Shown here piece by piece: positions 11,687 through 23,481 of a stretch of DNA of 64,000 nucleotides; the first letter of the stretch is position 1; each line of letters opens with the position of its first letter. Where the stretch lies: assembly GCA_030512335.1 (NCBI GenBank), contig JAULSU010000007.1, positions 2,046,001 through 2,110,000 on the forward strand, in the 5' to 3' direction. The translations under genes and the position numbers were made by a program. Below the pieces are notes generated by a model. The model worked only from the letters and a program-made list of their open reading frames with translations, was not told where the DNA came from and ran no database searches. Origin of the DNA: Immersiella caudata (lineage: Eukaryota; Ascomycota; Sordariomycetes; Sordariales; Lasiosphaeriaceae).

Positions 11687-13034
11687 ATGGGTATCAAACA
11701 GCTTTTCTCCATCATCAAGGATGAGGCCCCCGATGCGATCAAGGAGGGTGAGATCAAGAACCAATTCGGTCGCAAGGTGGCTATTGTACGCTCACCTTTT
11801 CCGATGGTGCTATAACCCCGCTGACAACTCGCAGGATGCGTAAGCGATCTCGACATTTGTTTCGAATATCTCGACTGACAGCTTTCTAGGTCAATGAGCA
11901 TCTACAGTTTCCTTATCGCCGTTCGCTCCGATGGCCAGCAACTCATGAACGAGAGCGGAGACACGACATCGCACTTGATGGGCATGTTTTACCGGACCCT
12001 CCGCATGGTGGACAATGGTATCAAACCTCTCTATGTCTTCGACGGTGCCCCACCCAAGCTCAAGTCTGGCGAATTGGCGAAACGTTTTCAAAGGAAGCAG
12101 GAAGCCCAGGAGGGCCTTGAAGAGGCCAAAGAGACGGGTACGGCTGAAGATATCGAGAAGTTCTCCCGGAGAACTGTCCGCGTCACAAGGGAGCACAACG
12201 CCGACTGCCAACGCCTGCTCAAGCTCATGGGTATCCCCTATATTGTCGCGCCGACAGAGGCTGAGGCGCAATGTGCGGTACTGGCAAGAGCTGGCAAGGT
12301 ATACGCAGCTGCGAGTGAGGATATGGATACTCTGTGCTTCAATACTCCTATTCTTCTTCGGCACCTTACATTCAGCGAGCAGCGCAAGGAGCCTATCCAG
12401 GAAATCCATGTTGACAAAGTTCTGGAGGGCCTGGGAATGGAGCGGGAACAGGTACGCCACAGCAACAGTTTCGAGAGGCATTCTGCTAATCATCGTTGCT
12501 TTCCAGTTTGTTGACCTCTGCATCCTCCTCGGCTGCGACTATCTTGACCCTATTCCGAAGGTCGGCCCATCTACAGCACTCAAACTTATTCGCGATCACG
12601 GCTCGCTCGAGAAAGTCATCGAATGGATGAAGACGGACCCTAAGGCCAAGGAGAGATACACAATTCCAGAGGATTGGCCATTTGAGGACGCGCGCGATCT
12701 CTTCTTCAATCCGAATGTGCGGCAGGCGGATGATCCTCTCTGTGATTTCAAGTGGGAGAAGCCAGATACTGAGGGTCTGGTGCAGTTCCTTGTCCACGAA
12801 AAGGGTTTCTCAGAGGACCGTGTGCGATCTGGCGCAGCGAGGCTCGAGAAGAATATGAAGAGCTCCCAGCAGGCCAGAATTGAGGGCTTCTTCAAGGTGC
12901 TACCCAAGACCGAGGAGGAAAAGAAGTCGCATAAGCGAAAGCTGGAGGAGCAGAACGAGGCGAAGAAAAAGAAGCTCAAGGAGGAGAAGAAGGAGAAAGC
13001 AAAGGCCAAGGCCAAGCCGCGTGGCACTGCATGA
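11687..13034 (+). CDS. fen1: Flap endonuclease 1 (FEN1/Rad27)
   Basis: Structure-specific 5' flap nuclease that trims Okazaki-fragment flaps and acts in long-patch base excision repair, bound to PCNA. Exons 11687-11785, 11835-11839, 11890-12451 and 12507-13034 give 397 residues, the normal length. The start has a full Kozak context (GCCACCATGG). Seen in order: MGIKQLFS, metal ligand Asp34 in VAIDASMS, Asp86 in YVFDGAPP, the Glu pair in PTEAEAQC, SEDMDTL, the helix-hairpin-helix segment LGCDYLDPI, a PIP box QARIEGFF around residue 343, and a Lys-rich tail. The second exon is only five bases (GATGC), and GAT is the codon of Asp34; without it the frame cannot join and the conserved DAS triplet is lost. 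Upstream DNA has CGCG motifs consistent with S-phase expression. Confidence 0.95.
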
Positions 13035-14015
13035 TTACGATGCCCAACGGTGAAGCTTGTGGATGGGCATGCGGGGAAGACCGTTTCCCCGCGGCCCGGG
13101 GGCGGATTGAGATTTTGAGGCGAATTTTATCACTAGCTCTTTGGCAATGTTTGGGTGGGGTTGACGATACCTTCATGACTCCAAATTCCGGGGGAGTATT
13201 CCGAGAGATTCACGGATGGATGGATGGTCAGGCGTTGGCGGTGTCACGGTCAGGGGGCTGCCCCTGGGGGTAAAATGCCAGGTAATTGATCAACAGATTT
13301 TTTGGGCCATTGTTCTGCTCCATTCAATCAACACAAGTGGACATTGTTGGTCCGCACTGAAGCCCCCACGAATCGCGACACGCAAGCAACGGGTCGCCAG
13401 ACGGTTTCGACGCGATTTGCCTCGGCTCCGTAATCTGCGGCTCGGCCATTGGCTAACGGCGGGCCATGACATCAGACCAGGGGGGTTTGCCGGATTCCTT
13501 GGGGTCGGCGTCGCGCATCTTGGGGTGTTTGCAGCGGGTATGCTGTCACATGCTAACCACAAACAACGATGCGGGGCACATGACTGACTCTCAGCGTTCG
13601 GTAACGAGGCATCACACAGCAACAGCTGGAGGAGCTTGCAAGAGAAGCCGAAGACAAGTGCATGGGAGCTTCCCCACAGAGTCCTTCCCAAAGAAGGCCA
13701 AGTTACCCCGGAGCTCAAACGCCAGACGGTAACGGAGCCAAAAAGGGAGGCGTATCGGCGGGCCCGCGCTGCTTTCATCCGCTATTTCGCCGCAGCATTC
13801 GCATGTGATTACGGGTTGGCCCCAAGCTGACCACGCCGCTTTAAACCGTACAGGAGGGCAAGATTCCCTGACTGGAATGCCAGCTTTTGCCCTCCTCCCA
13901 TCCTCTCTCTTCATCTGCCCATCCATTCTGCCCTCTCTGTGTTGTTGCGTCGCACCTGTAATCCCGCCACATCTGGAGAAATAAGGTTCCACAAACACAA
14001 AAGCCCACCACAGCC
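13035..14015. other. Gene-free stretch between fen1 and the b5-ACAD gene
   Basis: No frame here shows a domain or a splice pattern that I trust. The right part (from about 13850) has CT-rich runs of a fungal leader and should hold the promoter of the next gene. Confidence 0.5.
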
Positions 14016-15717
14016 ATGTCCAAAACGTTCAGCCAGAGCGACGTTGCGTCGCACAACAAGCCCGATTCTCTGTGGATTGTTGTCGACGGCGATGTCTATG
14101 ATCTCACAAAATTCCAGGATGACCACCCCGGCGGCAAGAAGATCCTGCAGAGGGTCGCCGGCAAGGATGCGTCCAAGCAGTTCTGGAAGTACCACAACGA
14201 GGGCATCCTCAAGAAGTATCAGAAGCAGCTGCAGGTCGGCTCGCTAGACACCAAGCCGAAGCCCGCCGCCGAGCCCATGCCCGTCGCCGTCCCCCAGAAG
14301 CAAGCTTCCAAGCCCAAGGCCGCCGCTGCGACCGCCGCGCCCGCAGAGCAGTCCGAGGCGTTGGAGCCCTTCGGCCAGCAGATCCCCTTCGCTGACCCCG
14401 CCTGGTACCAAAGCGTAAGTCGCAAACCCTGCCACGCCACCGTTGCGACGTAAGGTTCTTGCTGACCTTTTACCCCTCCAGCACCACTCCCCCTACTTCA
14501 ACGAGACCCACGCCGCGCTGCGCGCCGAGGTGCGCGAGTGGGTGGAGACGGCGATTGAGCCCAATGTTACCGAGTGGGATGAGAAGAAGATGGTCCCCGC
14601 TGAGATCTACAAGGAGATGGGCCGCCGCGGTTATCTCGCCGGTTTGCTTGGCACCCACTACCAGAAGGACTATGTCGCGAACCCGATCCAATCGGTCCCT
14701 GTTGAGAAGTGGGATCTCTTCCACGAGATGCTCCTGACCGACGAGCTCAGCCGCACCGGCTCGGGTGGTTTCGTCTGGAACGTCATCGGCGGCTTCGGCA
14801 TTGGCTGCCCGCCGCTCGTCAAATTCGGCAAGAAGCCCCTCGTCGACCGGATTCTCCCCGGCATCCTCAATGGCGACAAGCGCATCTGCCTCGCCATCAC
14901 CGAGCCCGACGCCGGTTCCGACGTCGCCAACCTCACCTGCGAGGCTAAGCTCAGCGAGGACGGCAAGCACTACATTGTCAACGGCGAGAAGAAGTGGATC
15001 ACCAACGGTATATGGTGTGACTACTTCACCACTGCCGTGCGCACCGGCGGGCCCGGTATGAACGGCGTCAGTCTGCTCCTCATTGAGCGCGACTTGGGCG
15101 GCGTGTCCACACGACGCATGGACTGCCAGGGTGTCTGGTCCTCGGGAACTACCTACATCACCTTTGAGGACGTCAAGGTCCCCGTGGAGAACCTCCTCGG
15201 CAAGGAGAACCAAGGCTTCCGCGTCATCATGACCAACTTCAACCACGAGCGCATTGGAATCATCATCCAGTGCCTCCGTTTCTCGCGCGTGTGCTACGAG
15301 GAGTCTGTCAAGTACGCCAACAAGCGTCGCACCTTTGGCAAGAAGCTCATTGAGCACCCCGTAATCAGACTCAAGCTCGCCCACATGGCGCGCCAAATCG
15401 AGGCCAGCTACAACTGGCTTGAGTCCCTCATCTATCAGTGCGAGAAGATGGGCGAGACCGAGGCCATGCTGCGTCTCGGTGGCCCCATCGCCTCGCTCAA
15501 GGCCCAGGCCACCGTGACTTTTGAGTTCTGCGCCCGCGAGGCATCGCAGATCTTTGGCGGTCTCTCTTACTCGCGCGGCGGCCAGGGCGGCAAGGTTGAG
15601 CGCCTGTACCGCGATGTCCGCGCGTACGCCATTCCCGGTGGCAGCGAGGAGATTATGCTCGACCTTAGCATAAGACAGAGCATGAGGGTAGCTAAGATGC
15701 TGGGGATGAAGCTGTAA
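14016..15717 (+). CDS. Cytochrome b5 - acyl-CoA dehydrogenase fusion protein
   Basis: Two exons, 14016-14414 and 14482-15717, give 544 residues. The N-terminal domain (about 1-80) is cytochrome b5-like: SLWIVVDGDVYDL, the haem ligand His37 in DDHPGG and the second ligand His60 in FWKYHNEG. A linker rich in Ala, Pro and Lys (about 80-120) joins it to an acyl-CoA dehydrogenase (about 135-544), with ITEPDAGSD and KKWITNG in the FAD/substrate region, KRRTFGKKL, and the segment AIPGGSEEI holding the expected catalytic Glu. The ACAD oxidises an acyl-CoA to the enoyl form with FAD; the b5 part would move single electrons. There is no clear mitochondrial presequence or PTS1 (it ends MLGMKL). This fusion occurs in other moulds as far as I recall, but its substrate and electron partner are not settled. 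Confidence 0.92.
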
Positions 15718-16746
15718 GCGTTGCGGATAATTAGGTAGAAACATTAATGAGCGGTGGCGAGAGAAGGAGTGAAGCACATTGACGCTTGGCTGTACTTTTA
15801 TTTCTAGGTTATCGGGAGGTGGACTACCTGTTCTAACTGTTTCTTTTGTCGTGTAACATGGTGGTTGCATCATCATTTTGGGAGGAAGCATTTGCTGTCA
15901 TATATCATTGGAATCGGTAAAAGATGGGAATAGAAGCAACTCTGTTATTGACGATGACGAGCATCAATACAAATTCAGATAAAAATGCACTATTTGGTAA
16001 ATGATGACAAGTGAGAGGTCTAGACCGAGGAGATCAACTCGTCGGGTATGACATGTCGACCCGAATATGGACCTTGGCTTCCATAGCGATCAAAGCCAAC
16101 GAAAACCATGGTGAGTAATAGGACGAAGATTCAATCTTCCTGGACAAAGAATAAAACCGGGAGTGACCATAGAGGTGAGGGTCAAGCTCGGGTGAACGCC
16201 AGGATCGGAATCAAGGGGCAGTGGGCATGTCACGTGTCGTTTGCAACAACGTCGTAGTTCGAAGACCCAGTAAAGTGTTGTCGGCTCACACTGGAAGTTT
16301 TGCCGATGGAAAGAAAGACTAATGAGTCGTATTTACAGGGCACAAACGAAGAAGTGCTTCGGTTGTTAGCTGGCGTGGGAACTGACAGAAACCCGATGTA
16401 GCGGGCCAGAAGCAAGCACACGATGGATGGACCAGCGATATCTGTCTACAGCCACCAGTTAGCATCGATGAAGCGTTGATGGGCGGATAATACCAAAGAG
16501 TTGTATGGGTTTCTCAGAAATAGAACAATGTAGGTGATTGGTTATAATCATAAAAGATTCATAAACAGCCTCTCTTGCGAGAAATCATCATCGAAACCAT
16601 GGAGATTGAGACTGGAACGTACCTGAACAAACTGCAGTAGATCGGGTTGGTCTGCATGACGATTTTCATATTATTCAGCCTTTCCCATTATCTACGGCAG
16701 CCGCCTTGTATGTTACAAAGCCCAAGCAGGGCCGAGACCTCACCGC
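15718..16746. other. Gene-free stretch, convergent 3' regions
   Basis: AT-richer DNA between two converging genes. It should hold their 3' UTRs. No gene, repeat or RNA is evident. Confidence 0.5.
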
Positions 16747-17522
16747 TCATGCAGCACTGGGGTCCGCAGAGACGGGGTTGATGTCGATCCCGTACGTCTC
16801 CTTGAGGCGTTGCCGCCTCCGCTCCTCGTAACCGGGAGGGCGAATAGCTGGAAGCAAGTCAGTATGATGAACAGAAGAGTGAAAGGGAAAATAACCCACA
16901 TCGTCCCTCTCCCACCTCAGCAAGAGTCTCCTCAATTGGCCGCCTCCGGTTCATTCGAAGAGCCTGCTTCCGGGCGTACTCATCGACTTCCCGGTCCTTG
17001 TTTCCCCTAAGACTGCCGCCTGTGAAGTCGGCGACCGCCATGACGACAGCAAAGCCAAGGCCGAGTCCGAAGATGCGAGGCATCCGTCCAGCTGGTGATC
17101 GTGTCAGCTTGTGCTCTCTTCCATATACTCCCGTGGGAGGCGCTCACTCTTCAAGCCAAGGGTCGCACCAGCCAAACCACCTGCGATGGCCGAGTTGTAG
17201 TGGTCCTCCTTCTGTCGCAGGTTCGCGGCGGCGCAGTGGGAGAAGACGTAGACACCTCCGGTTGCGGCTGTCAGAAACCAGGTCAGCGATTGATCGTCAG
17301 GAGGGAGAGCGTGCGAAAGCGAAGAAGCATCAGCATACCAAAAGCAGTTATCACGCCGCCACTGCGAGTAAAGACGCCCCAGGCGCCAATATTCGTCTTC
17401 GCCAGCGAGTTCTGGATGGCAGCCATGAAGAGACCCGCTCCACCGCTCACGAGGGCGCCCTTGATGCCATTGGAAATGGCATCCTTGGGTTTGTAATGGT
17501 CATTGTCGCCGTGCGGCGCCAT
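16747..17522 (-). CDS. Mitochondrial complex I subunit, B14.7/NDUFA11 (Tim17-fold) family
   Basis: Accessory membrane-arm subunit of NADH:ubiquinone oxidoreductase, related in fold to Tim17/22. On the minus strand the exons are 17522-17339, 17267-17148, 17091-16900 and 16847-16747; the phases join exactly and give 198 residues. Seen: YKPKDAISNGIKGALVSGGAG at the start (first Tim17-like helix), a second helix near NIGAWGVFTR, the segment YNSAIAGGLAGATLGL, then FGLGLGFAVVMAVADFTGGSL, and a hydrophilic tail with RRRPIEETLAEVGEG, IRPPGYEERR and ending NPVSADPSAA. Gly-rich helices and the charged tail fit the fungal 21-kDa form (longer than the mammalian one). I recognise the family with fair confidence; a TIM22-like importer is less likely because of the tail. 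Confidence 0.85.
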
Positions 17523-18686
17523 TTCGGTGGCTACTAGGAGAAGGCGAGGACGGGGAAAAAGTGAGCTGAGAAGAGCTTTATGGTGCGCGGTCGAGATGCC
17601 GAGTCAGTGAGGAGGAGCTCTGTGCTTCGCTTGGAAGTGGGCAGTTTTGATTGGCCCAGAAGTTACGCGAAAAGTGGGTGAGGTCATGCCGACTGACACG
17701 TGATTTCCCTGAAGGAGAAGAGCTGGTTGGTGCCCCTGGCTTTGGATTGCACATTCGCCCCAAGGCTCAGGGGCACGAGGAGACAGGTCTTTGCATCCTT
17801 GACAATATTCAATCTGACGGTGAGCTTCAGATGCCTTGAGATTGAGCTTTCGGGGCGAGAATACTGTGCCTCCACGTCTTTCAAATTGAAGGGAGCTTAG
17901 CTAATCAGCGGAACAAAAGCTCAAGCTAAGTCGGCAGGTGCTTGGCTCGGTAGCCGTGGCCGCCTGGCCCATCAGGGAGCAGAGCTGCTGCTGATTTGTA
18001 CCTAACCTCAGCGGGCGAACGAGGCTGCGTCAGCTGGGTAACCCTTAACTTATCGCCACAATCCCTGAGCTTCCATCAAGGTTACCAGGTCAGCCAGAGT
18101 ACGCATCGCATCGAAGCGGCCACGCACGCTGGGCGACGTATGCGTCTGGACGTCTCTTCCACGGTTTTCTAGTCCTAAGGCCGTGGTCGTTGCGTCTCCG
18201 CTTTTGTTTCCGCCATCTAACCTTGTGCAAACGGCGCACCTCAACTCACGGCATCGAGACAAAGCCGGATTGTCCACGCAAGTCCGCCTTATCCATCGTC
18301 ACCACCCTGCTCACTCAACCTCCATCCAACCCGGGTATAGAGACCTCGTGGTTCCGCTCTTGACCCGTGAACCGGCTGCTTGCTAGCTACTGAGATCTAG
18401 CTCGCATCGGCAGCGCCCCTCTTGCCTCTTTCCCCAACCCCAGCATCTTGCGCCCCACCATTTTGCGCTCTTCACCGTCAAATACTCATTGCCAACAACT
18501 GCGCCCTGCACCACCAACCCGACATCCCAAGCACTCCCAAGGTGCTTCGGGACGAGGGCATCCAAGTCAGGATTGCGTCCCCGGCAGAGACGGTCGAGAC
18601 CGGGTCTGACGGCAGCCCCTCGACGGGGAAGAGGAAGCGCTCTCAGGATTGTGGAGCCCAGGTTTGGGAACGCACCGCAAAGAGTA
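17523..18686. other. Gene-free stretch between complex I subunit and Ubp2-like gene
   Basis: Divergent promoter region of two genes. No convincing gene. CT-rich runs between about 18290 and 18480 suggest the leader of the deubiquitinase gene. Confidence 0.5.
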
Positions 18687-21600
18687 ATGAAACCCCTTCA
18701 CCCTTACCCTTCATCTCTGGCCGCCGTTTATGCCACTGGAGAGGAGATCCTCCCCGCTGTGACATGCCAGCATTTTCACTTTTGGTGCTGGGTTTGCCTT
18801 GCCGCACCCTCTGACTGGGCCCTGCTAACTTTTTCGACAGTGCGCGTTGAAGGACCGAAAGTTCCAAACCAAGATGGAAAATCTGGCCGTTTGGCTCGGC
18901 GCATCATCGCGGATTGGCATTGCGGGATTCTTGACGACAACCCGCACGACTTTCTGCAAGAGGACGCTCTCTCGGAATGGGCTTGCCCCATGCTGAGGGT
19001 CTTCCACAGGCGGAGGGCCAATGCAAGTATCGACCATGACTTAATTCTCATCCAGACCCAGACGTATGAGAACTCTCAACTTGGAGGAGATGTCGTGCTG
19101 TCCTGCTTGTGTCGATCGTGTCGATACCATTTCGTCTTCAAGATTTCGGCAGGCAGCTGTGGCAGCTCGAGAGAGTACCCTCAGCATCACTTCCTTTTGA
19201 ACGGGATCGAGAAGTTCAGCCCCGAGAATGTGGAGGACAACAAGGAGGTCAAATTGTACCCCATCCTGTGCCATGCCTCTTATAGCTGCACCGGCTGCCC
19301 GCAGACTGTTCAGATTGAGATAACGGCTCCGCGGTTGGTGCCCAAATGGATCGACCTGATAACAGATGAGCAGAGGATACTCAAAGCGTTGGATGTTGCG
19401 AGAGCGGATGATCCTGATCGATACGCAGGTATTGGGTCGGAAGGAGAGCGCCGGCTCGTGTCATCGCCGCTTCAGACCCTCAACCATTATCTCAAGGATA
19501 TTGCCGAGACTGGTCACGAGGAAAGGTCTAAAAGGATCTCTTCCCGTAACAAGACGTTTATGGTCCAGTTCGGAGGGGCCTGCGACCACATTTTTCGGTA
19601 TCTGGGATTCGGGTTCGAGCCTGCAGAAGAGCCAGTTGGGGGAAGCCCCAATGAAGGGTTCTGGATACCTCCGCGTTTGCCACCGCCTGAGGGCAAGACG
19701 CCTCTGAAGTCGGAACGTGCGTTTATTGAGGACGTAAGAAACGAAGTGCAGTCCTTGTTGGACGAAGCTCCGCCTGGCTCTGTGGAAGTCGTCAAGCTTG
19801 TTTGCCCGCCGGCCCGGGGGGCTCTGGAGAAGGTGCTGAAAGTTGTGCTGGGAGGAAGAAAAAGCGGCGACAAAGAACAAGCTGCAGATTTTCGAATTCT
19901 TGGTGCCGAACCTGACGCGGACGACGAGACGCTGAAGTTCGCCTACCAAAGACAAGTCCATACCGACCCAGGCCGAAAGGCTGCATACCTTGCGGCTCTC
20001 AAACGCCTAGGGACCCGTCGAGACATTGACTTTCAGGTTTTCTGCGTCAGCCAGGACCAAGATCAGGCGCAGCCCGACAAAAAGGCCAGCGATGACCCCG
20101 TTGACAAGGCATACGCACATTTCAATCTTGAGAGGACCTATTCCGGCCCCGAAAGCTACATCGTCACTGTCTACAGGACGTTCCGCGAACAGTCCCCCGC
20201 ACAGAAAGCGGCGCACCGAGTCAATTTGCTCCAAATCGGCAAGGACCGCAGCAGCAGCGAAATTCTGGGCGAAGTCTATGGTGCCCCCATGGAACATTCG
20301 GAGGCGTGTTCGTTTCTTGGCGTTGACCCGGCGTGGCCGTTGGAGAGTATTGCGATGTCTGCTCAGAGTACAGTCCAGGTAAACGCTAACCCCCGGGGTA
20401 TTTCCCCCCCTAGGAGAAGACGGAAAAGGAGAAGCAGGCGCATGCTAACACTATCACGCAGGAGCTTGACCTGGACCTCACCATCATGGCCCTTGAGAAG
20501 ATCGGCATCGATTCCACTCCCAACAGCAACCAGGATAAAGATACCTTTGACACCATCCTTGCCGATCTTCGCTCTCAGCGTGCTTCCCAGAACGCCATCG
20601 CCAACCTTGACGCTAGCAATGTAGGTGATCAGACCGGGGGCTGCGAGGTTGATCAGGAGCTCCCTGTCGGCTTAGGTAACCTGCGGAACACTTGTTACCT
20701 GAACAGCATTCTTCAGTATTTTTACTCAGTCAATGCTGTCAGAGATCTCGTGCTCAGCTCCGACCAATCACGACTGATGCCTACTGAACAAGACGTTCAA
20801 GAAGCGCTCAAGAATCTTGATCCCGCCGAACTGGAGCCTGGCAGAGCCTTCGTCGGTTCGGAATGTGAGCCTACCCGTTCGCCTACCACTTTCCTCTCTA
20901 TTCGCTAACGAGAGGCAGTCTCCCGGGAGCTCCATACTCTGTTCGAGACGCTCAAGGTGTCTCAAGACCGCTCCGTGACTCCAAGGCAGCGCCTTGCCAA
21001 TGCCGCACTGCTGAGGCCCGAGAAGATCCGGCCCAAGGTGGAGGAGGCAGCTCCGGTAATTGGACCTCCAAACAAGGATGCCCCTCCGCTCCCGCCTCGC
21101 GCTGGCGAGAGCAGCGAGCTAAAAGTCACGGTTGATGCCGTTCCCGAGAGCTCGGAGACGGCTAGTATCGTCAGCTCGCAGACTCTGGTTGATAGACCGG
21201 ATGATGATCCTTCTTCTTACGTGGTAGTTAGTCGCGATACGACCGACAAGGATGAGTCTGCCAACATGGACATTGACGCTCCTGAGCAGCTCGGAGTGAC
21301 GTCCCCCAAGGACGCAGAGCCCAAGAACTCCAAGCTCACTGTGGAGGAACTTGCTGCCGAGCTGGACAAGCCTAACGTGGGGTCCGACCAGATGGATGTC
21401 GACGAGGTTATGGGAAATGCCATCGATCACCTTCGTGCTTCTTACAAGGTTGCGCGTGTCGGTCAAGCCGACGCCGATCCGGACCCTATCGAGAGGGCTT
21501 TCTTTTCCAAGTTTATCGACAACCGCAAGAAGACTGATGAGGATAACTGGAATCGATCTCGTCGGTCTGATCGCTGGGTCACCGCATATCCGGCCAAAAC

Positions 21601-22636
21601 GGGACGCCGGGATCTTTATGAGGCTCTTGCTATCTCATTTGACCTCGAACGCCTTCCTGGAGATCTTTTGTCATTCACCACCATCGAGGAACCGGCGCCG
21701 AACTTCCACATATGCATCCAGCGCTCGGACGGTGTGAGCAAGAACTCAAACCCGATTGAGATCCCTGAGACTTTGTACCTGGATCGGTTCATGCACACTC
21801 CCGATATCTGTTCCGACCTCTCCCAGTCCAAGAAACGGGCTTGGGATATCAAGACTAGAACCAACGAGATAGCACCCGCCAACCGCGAACCAGCCAAGGA
21901 AGCCTGCCCAGCTGCAAGGAGCGCGAGCCTCGCGCCCAAGTCTAACCCGGAGGACCTGGCAGATATGGACGAGGTCGACGGGTTTCTGCTGATGGAAAAC
22001 CAGGGAGGTGCGGAAAATGAAGTCGTCGCAAGTACCACAACAAACGACACGATGGGGGCTTTGGAGGACGACTGGCGCGTGATAGATACAACGCTAGGTT
22101 CTTTGTCCACCAGCCACGCAGACGTTAAGGCCGAGTATCCGGCAACCACTTTGCGGCCAACTCTCAACAAAGATGTTAGGGAACCCAAACCAAAGGCCGC
22201 CACTGAGATGGAAAAATTCTGGCTGAGGTTCGACGCGGCAGAGGACGACGAGCTCACCCACCTAAAGGCTGAAAAGGAGGAGATGTTCAAAAACAAAAAA
22301 TCTGTTGCGTACCGCCTTCACGCCGTGGTCTGCCATGCGGGAGCCACTGCTTCAGCTGGTCACTATTGGGTTTGGATCCACGACTTCGAGCAGGACGTCT
22401 GGCGAAAGTACAACGACACACGGGTTTCAGTCCACCCTGCCGAGTTCGTCTTTGAAGAGCTCAACACGAAGGGTGAGCCCTACTATCTGGCGTATGTTCG
22501 AGAATCGGACATCAGTCAGCTTGTCAGCACCCCACGGCGTCAGAATCCTAGCCCAGAAATCGAGATGACACAGGCCCCGCAGCTGGATGGCAATGCGGAC
22601 GTCGACACGGATCCGCCGCCGTATGCCATGCACTAG
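18687..22636 (+). CDS. ubp2: Ubiquitin carboxyl-terminal hydrolase, Ubp2 type
   Basis: Cysteine protease that removes ubiquitin from proteins; yeast Ubp2 trims K63 chains and opposes Rsp5. Exons 18687-20378, 20414-20864 and 20919-22636 give 1286 residues, close to yeast Ubp2 (about 1270). ATG 18687 is the first in frame; the frame is open further upstream without ATG, and an AG at 18838-18839 could be an acceptor from a missed first exon, so the N-terminus is unsure. N-terminal half: a Cys-containing part (LCRSCRYHF) and a long helical region. The USP domain is split: catalytic Cys in NLRNTCYLNS (about residue 658), SDQMDVDEVMGN in place of the usual QQD motif, LYLDRFMHT, and the His box AGHYWVWIHD (His about 1196) with KYNDTRVS. 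A Ser/Glu-rich region lies inside the USP domain. The stop is UAG, and the frame stays open behind it. Confidence 0.85.
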
Positions 22637-22954
22637 GGGGCATCTCGGCCCACGAATAGGAAAGCCTCCAGTCCGCCCATATTGCCCAAGCCAGAGTCTC
22701 TCAGATCTTTTAACCCACACGAAGAGACGCAGGAAGGAGGAGACAGTCTGCATCGTATTAAGATAGCGCGCGCGTCCAGGCCGCCTGTGGAGCCCAAGCC
22801 CGACTCTCTCAGACCTCACAGGAAAGGATTTGACAACTCATCGAGGGCAAAGTTGGCCCCTCTCAGTCCTGAGATAGTCTTCGAAGCTAGTATTGAAACT
22901 GGTTTGCCTTCAGTCAAAGCACTAGTCGAAGAGCTCGAGAAAAGCAGAAGCTAG
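22637..22954 (+). other. In-frame 105-codon extension after the Ubp2 stop
   Basis: Directly after the UAG at 22634-22636 the same frame stays open for 105 codons to a TAG at 22952. The conceptual peptide has two copies of a Pro-rich motif, SSPPILPKPESLR and SRPPVEPKPDSLR, and ends in an acidic/basic helix-like stretch (VKALVEELEKSRS). It may be stop-codon readthrough, an alternative 3' exon, a former C-terminus cut off by a nonsense change, or a chance open frame in the 3' UTR. Nothing in the sequence decides between these. Confidence 0.35.
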
Positions 22955-23481
22955 TTTATATTTGCCAGACAAGCCGGCTTGCCTGAGTTGCAGGGACTTG
23001 GCCCGTGAGTTTGGGAAAAGTGTGGGCGATGGGATTGGGCATATGATTTGGGAACAGCGAGTTAGTGAGATCGTGTATTACAGAACAGGCCGTCGCACTC
23101 ATCCGTGCGGCCACAGCTCGTGTCTTCATCAAGGCTTTGTCGACAGCTGAGCGAACATTAGCTTCATCCTATGTAGTGATAACCAATTGGTATTTTAAAT
23201 GCTTGCAGCTTGATTTGGGCGAAACAAACTGGGCGGGGTTTCATGTGCACTGTAACGGTGTGGCGGTTCTGCACTTATGGCTTGACCATAGCTTCCGAGG
23301 ACGGGGTCCCCTCAATTCCTCAAAATGCAAACTATGGCTCCCTTCTCCTGTTTTATGAAAGTCTACCAATCTCACGATGTTACTCGCTGATATTCCACCC
23401 CGTCAAAGTCTAGACAGGAGGACTCCGATCGCGCCAACGCCCCAATTCCTAGTAAATACACATAACATGCCGCTATATTCA
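22955..23481. other. Gene-free stretch between convergent ubp2 and MSH2
   Basis: Presumed 3' UTRs of both genes. Nothing else seen. Confidence 0.5.

Noticed and set aside
14470..15891. 473-codon frame antisense to the b5-ACAD gene
   Set aside because: Typical shadow frame of a GC3-rich gene; composition (Leu, Val, Ala, Asp, His) mirrors the sense codons.
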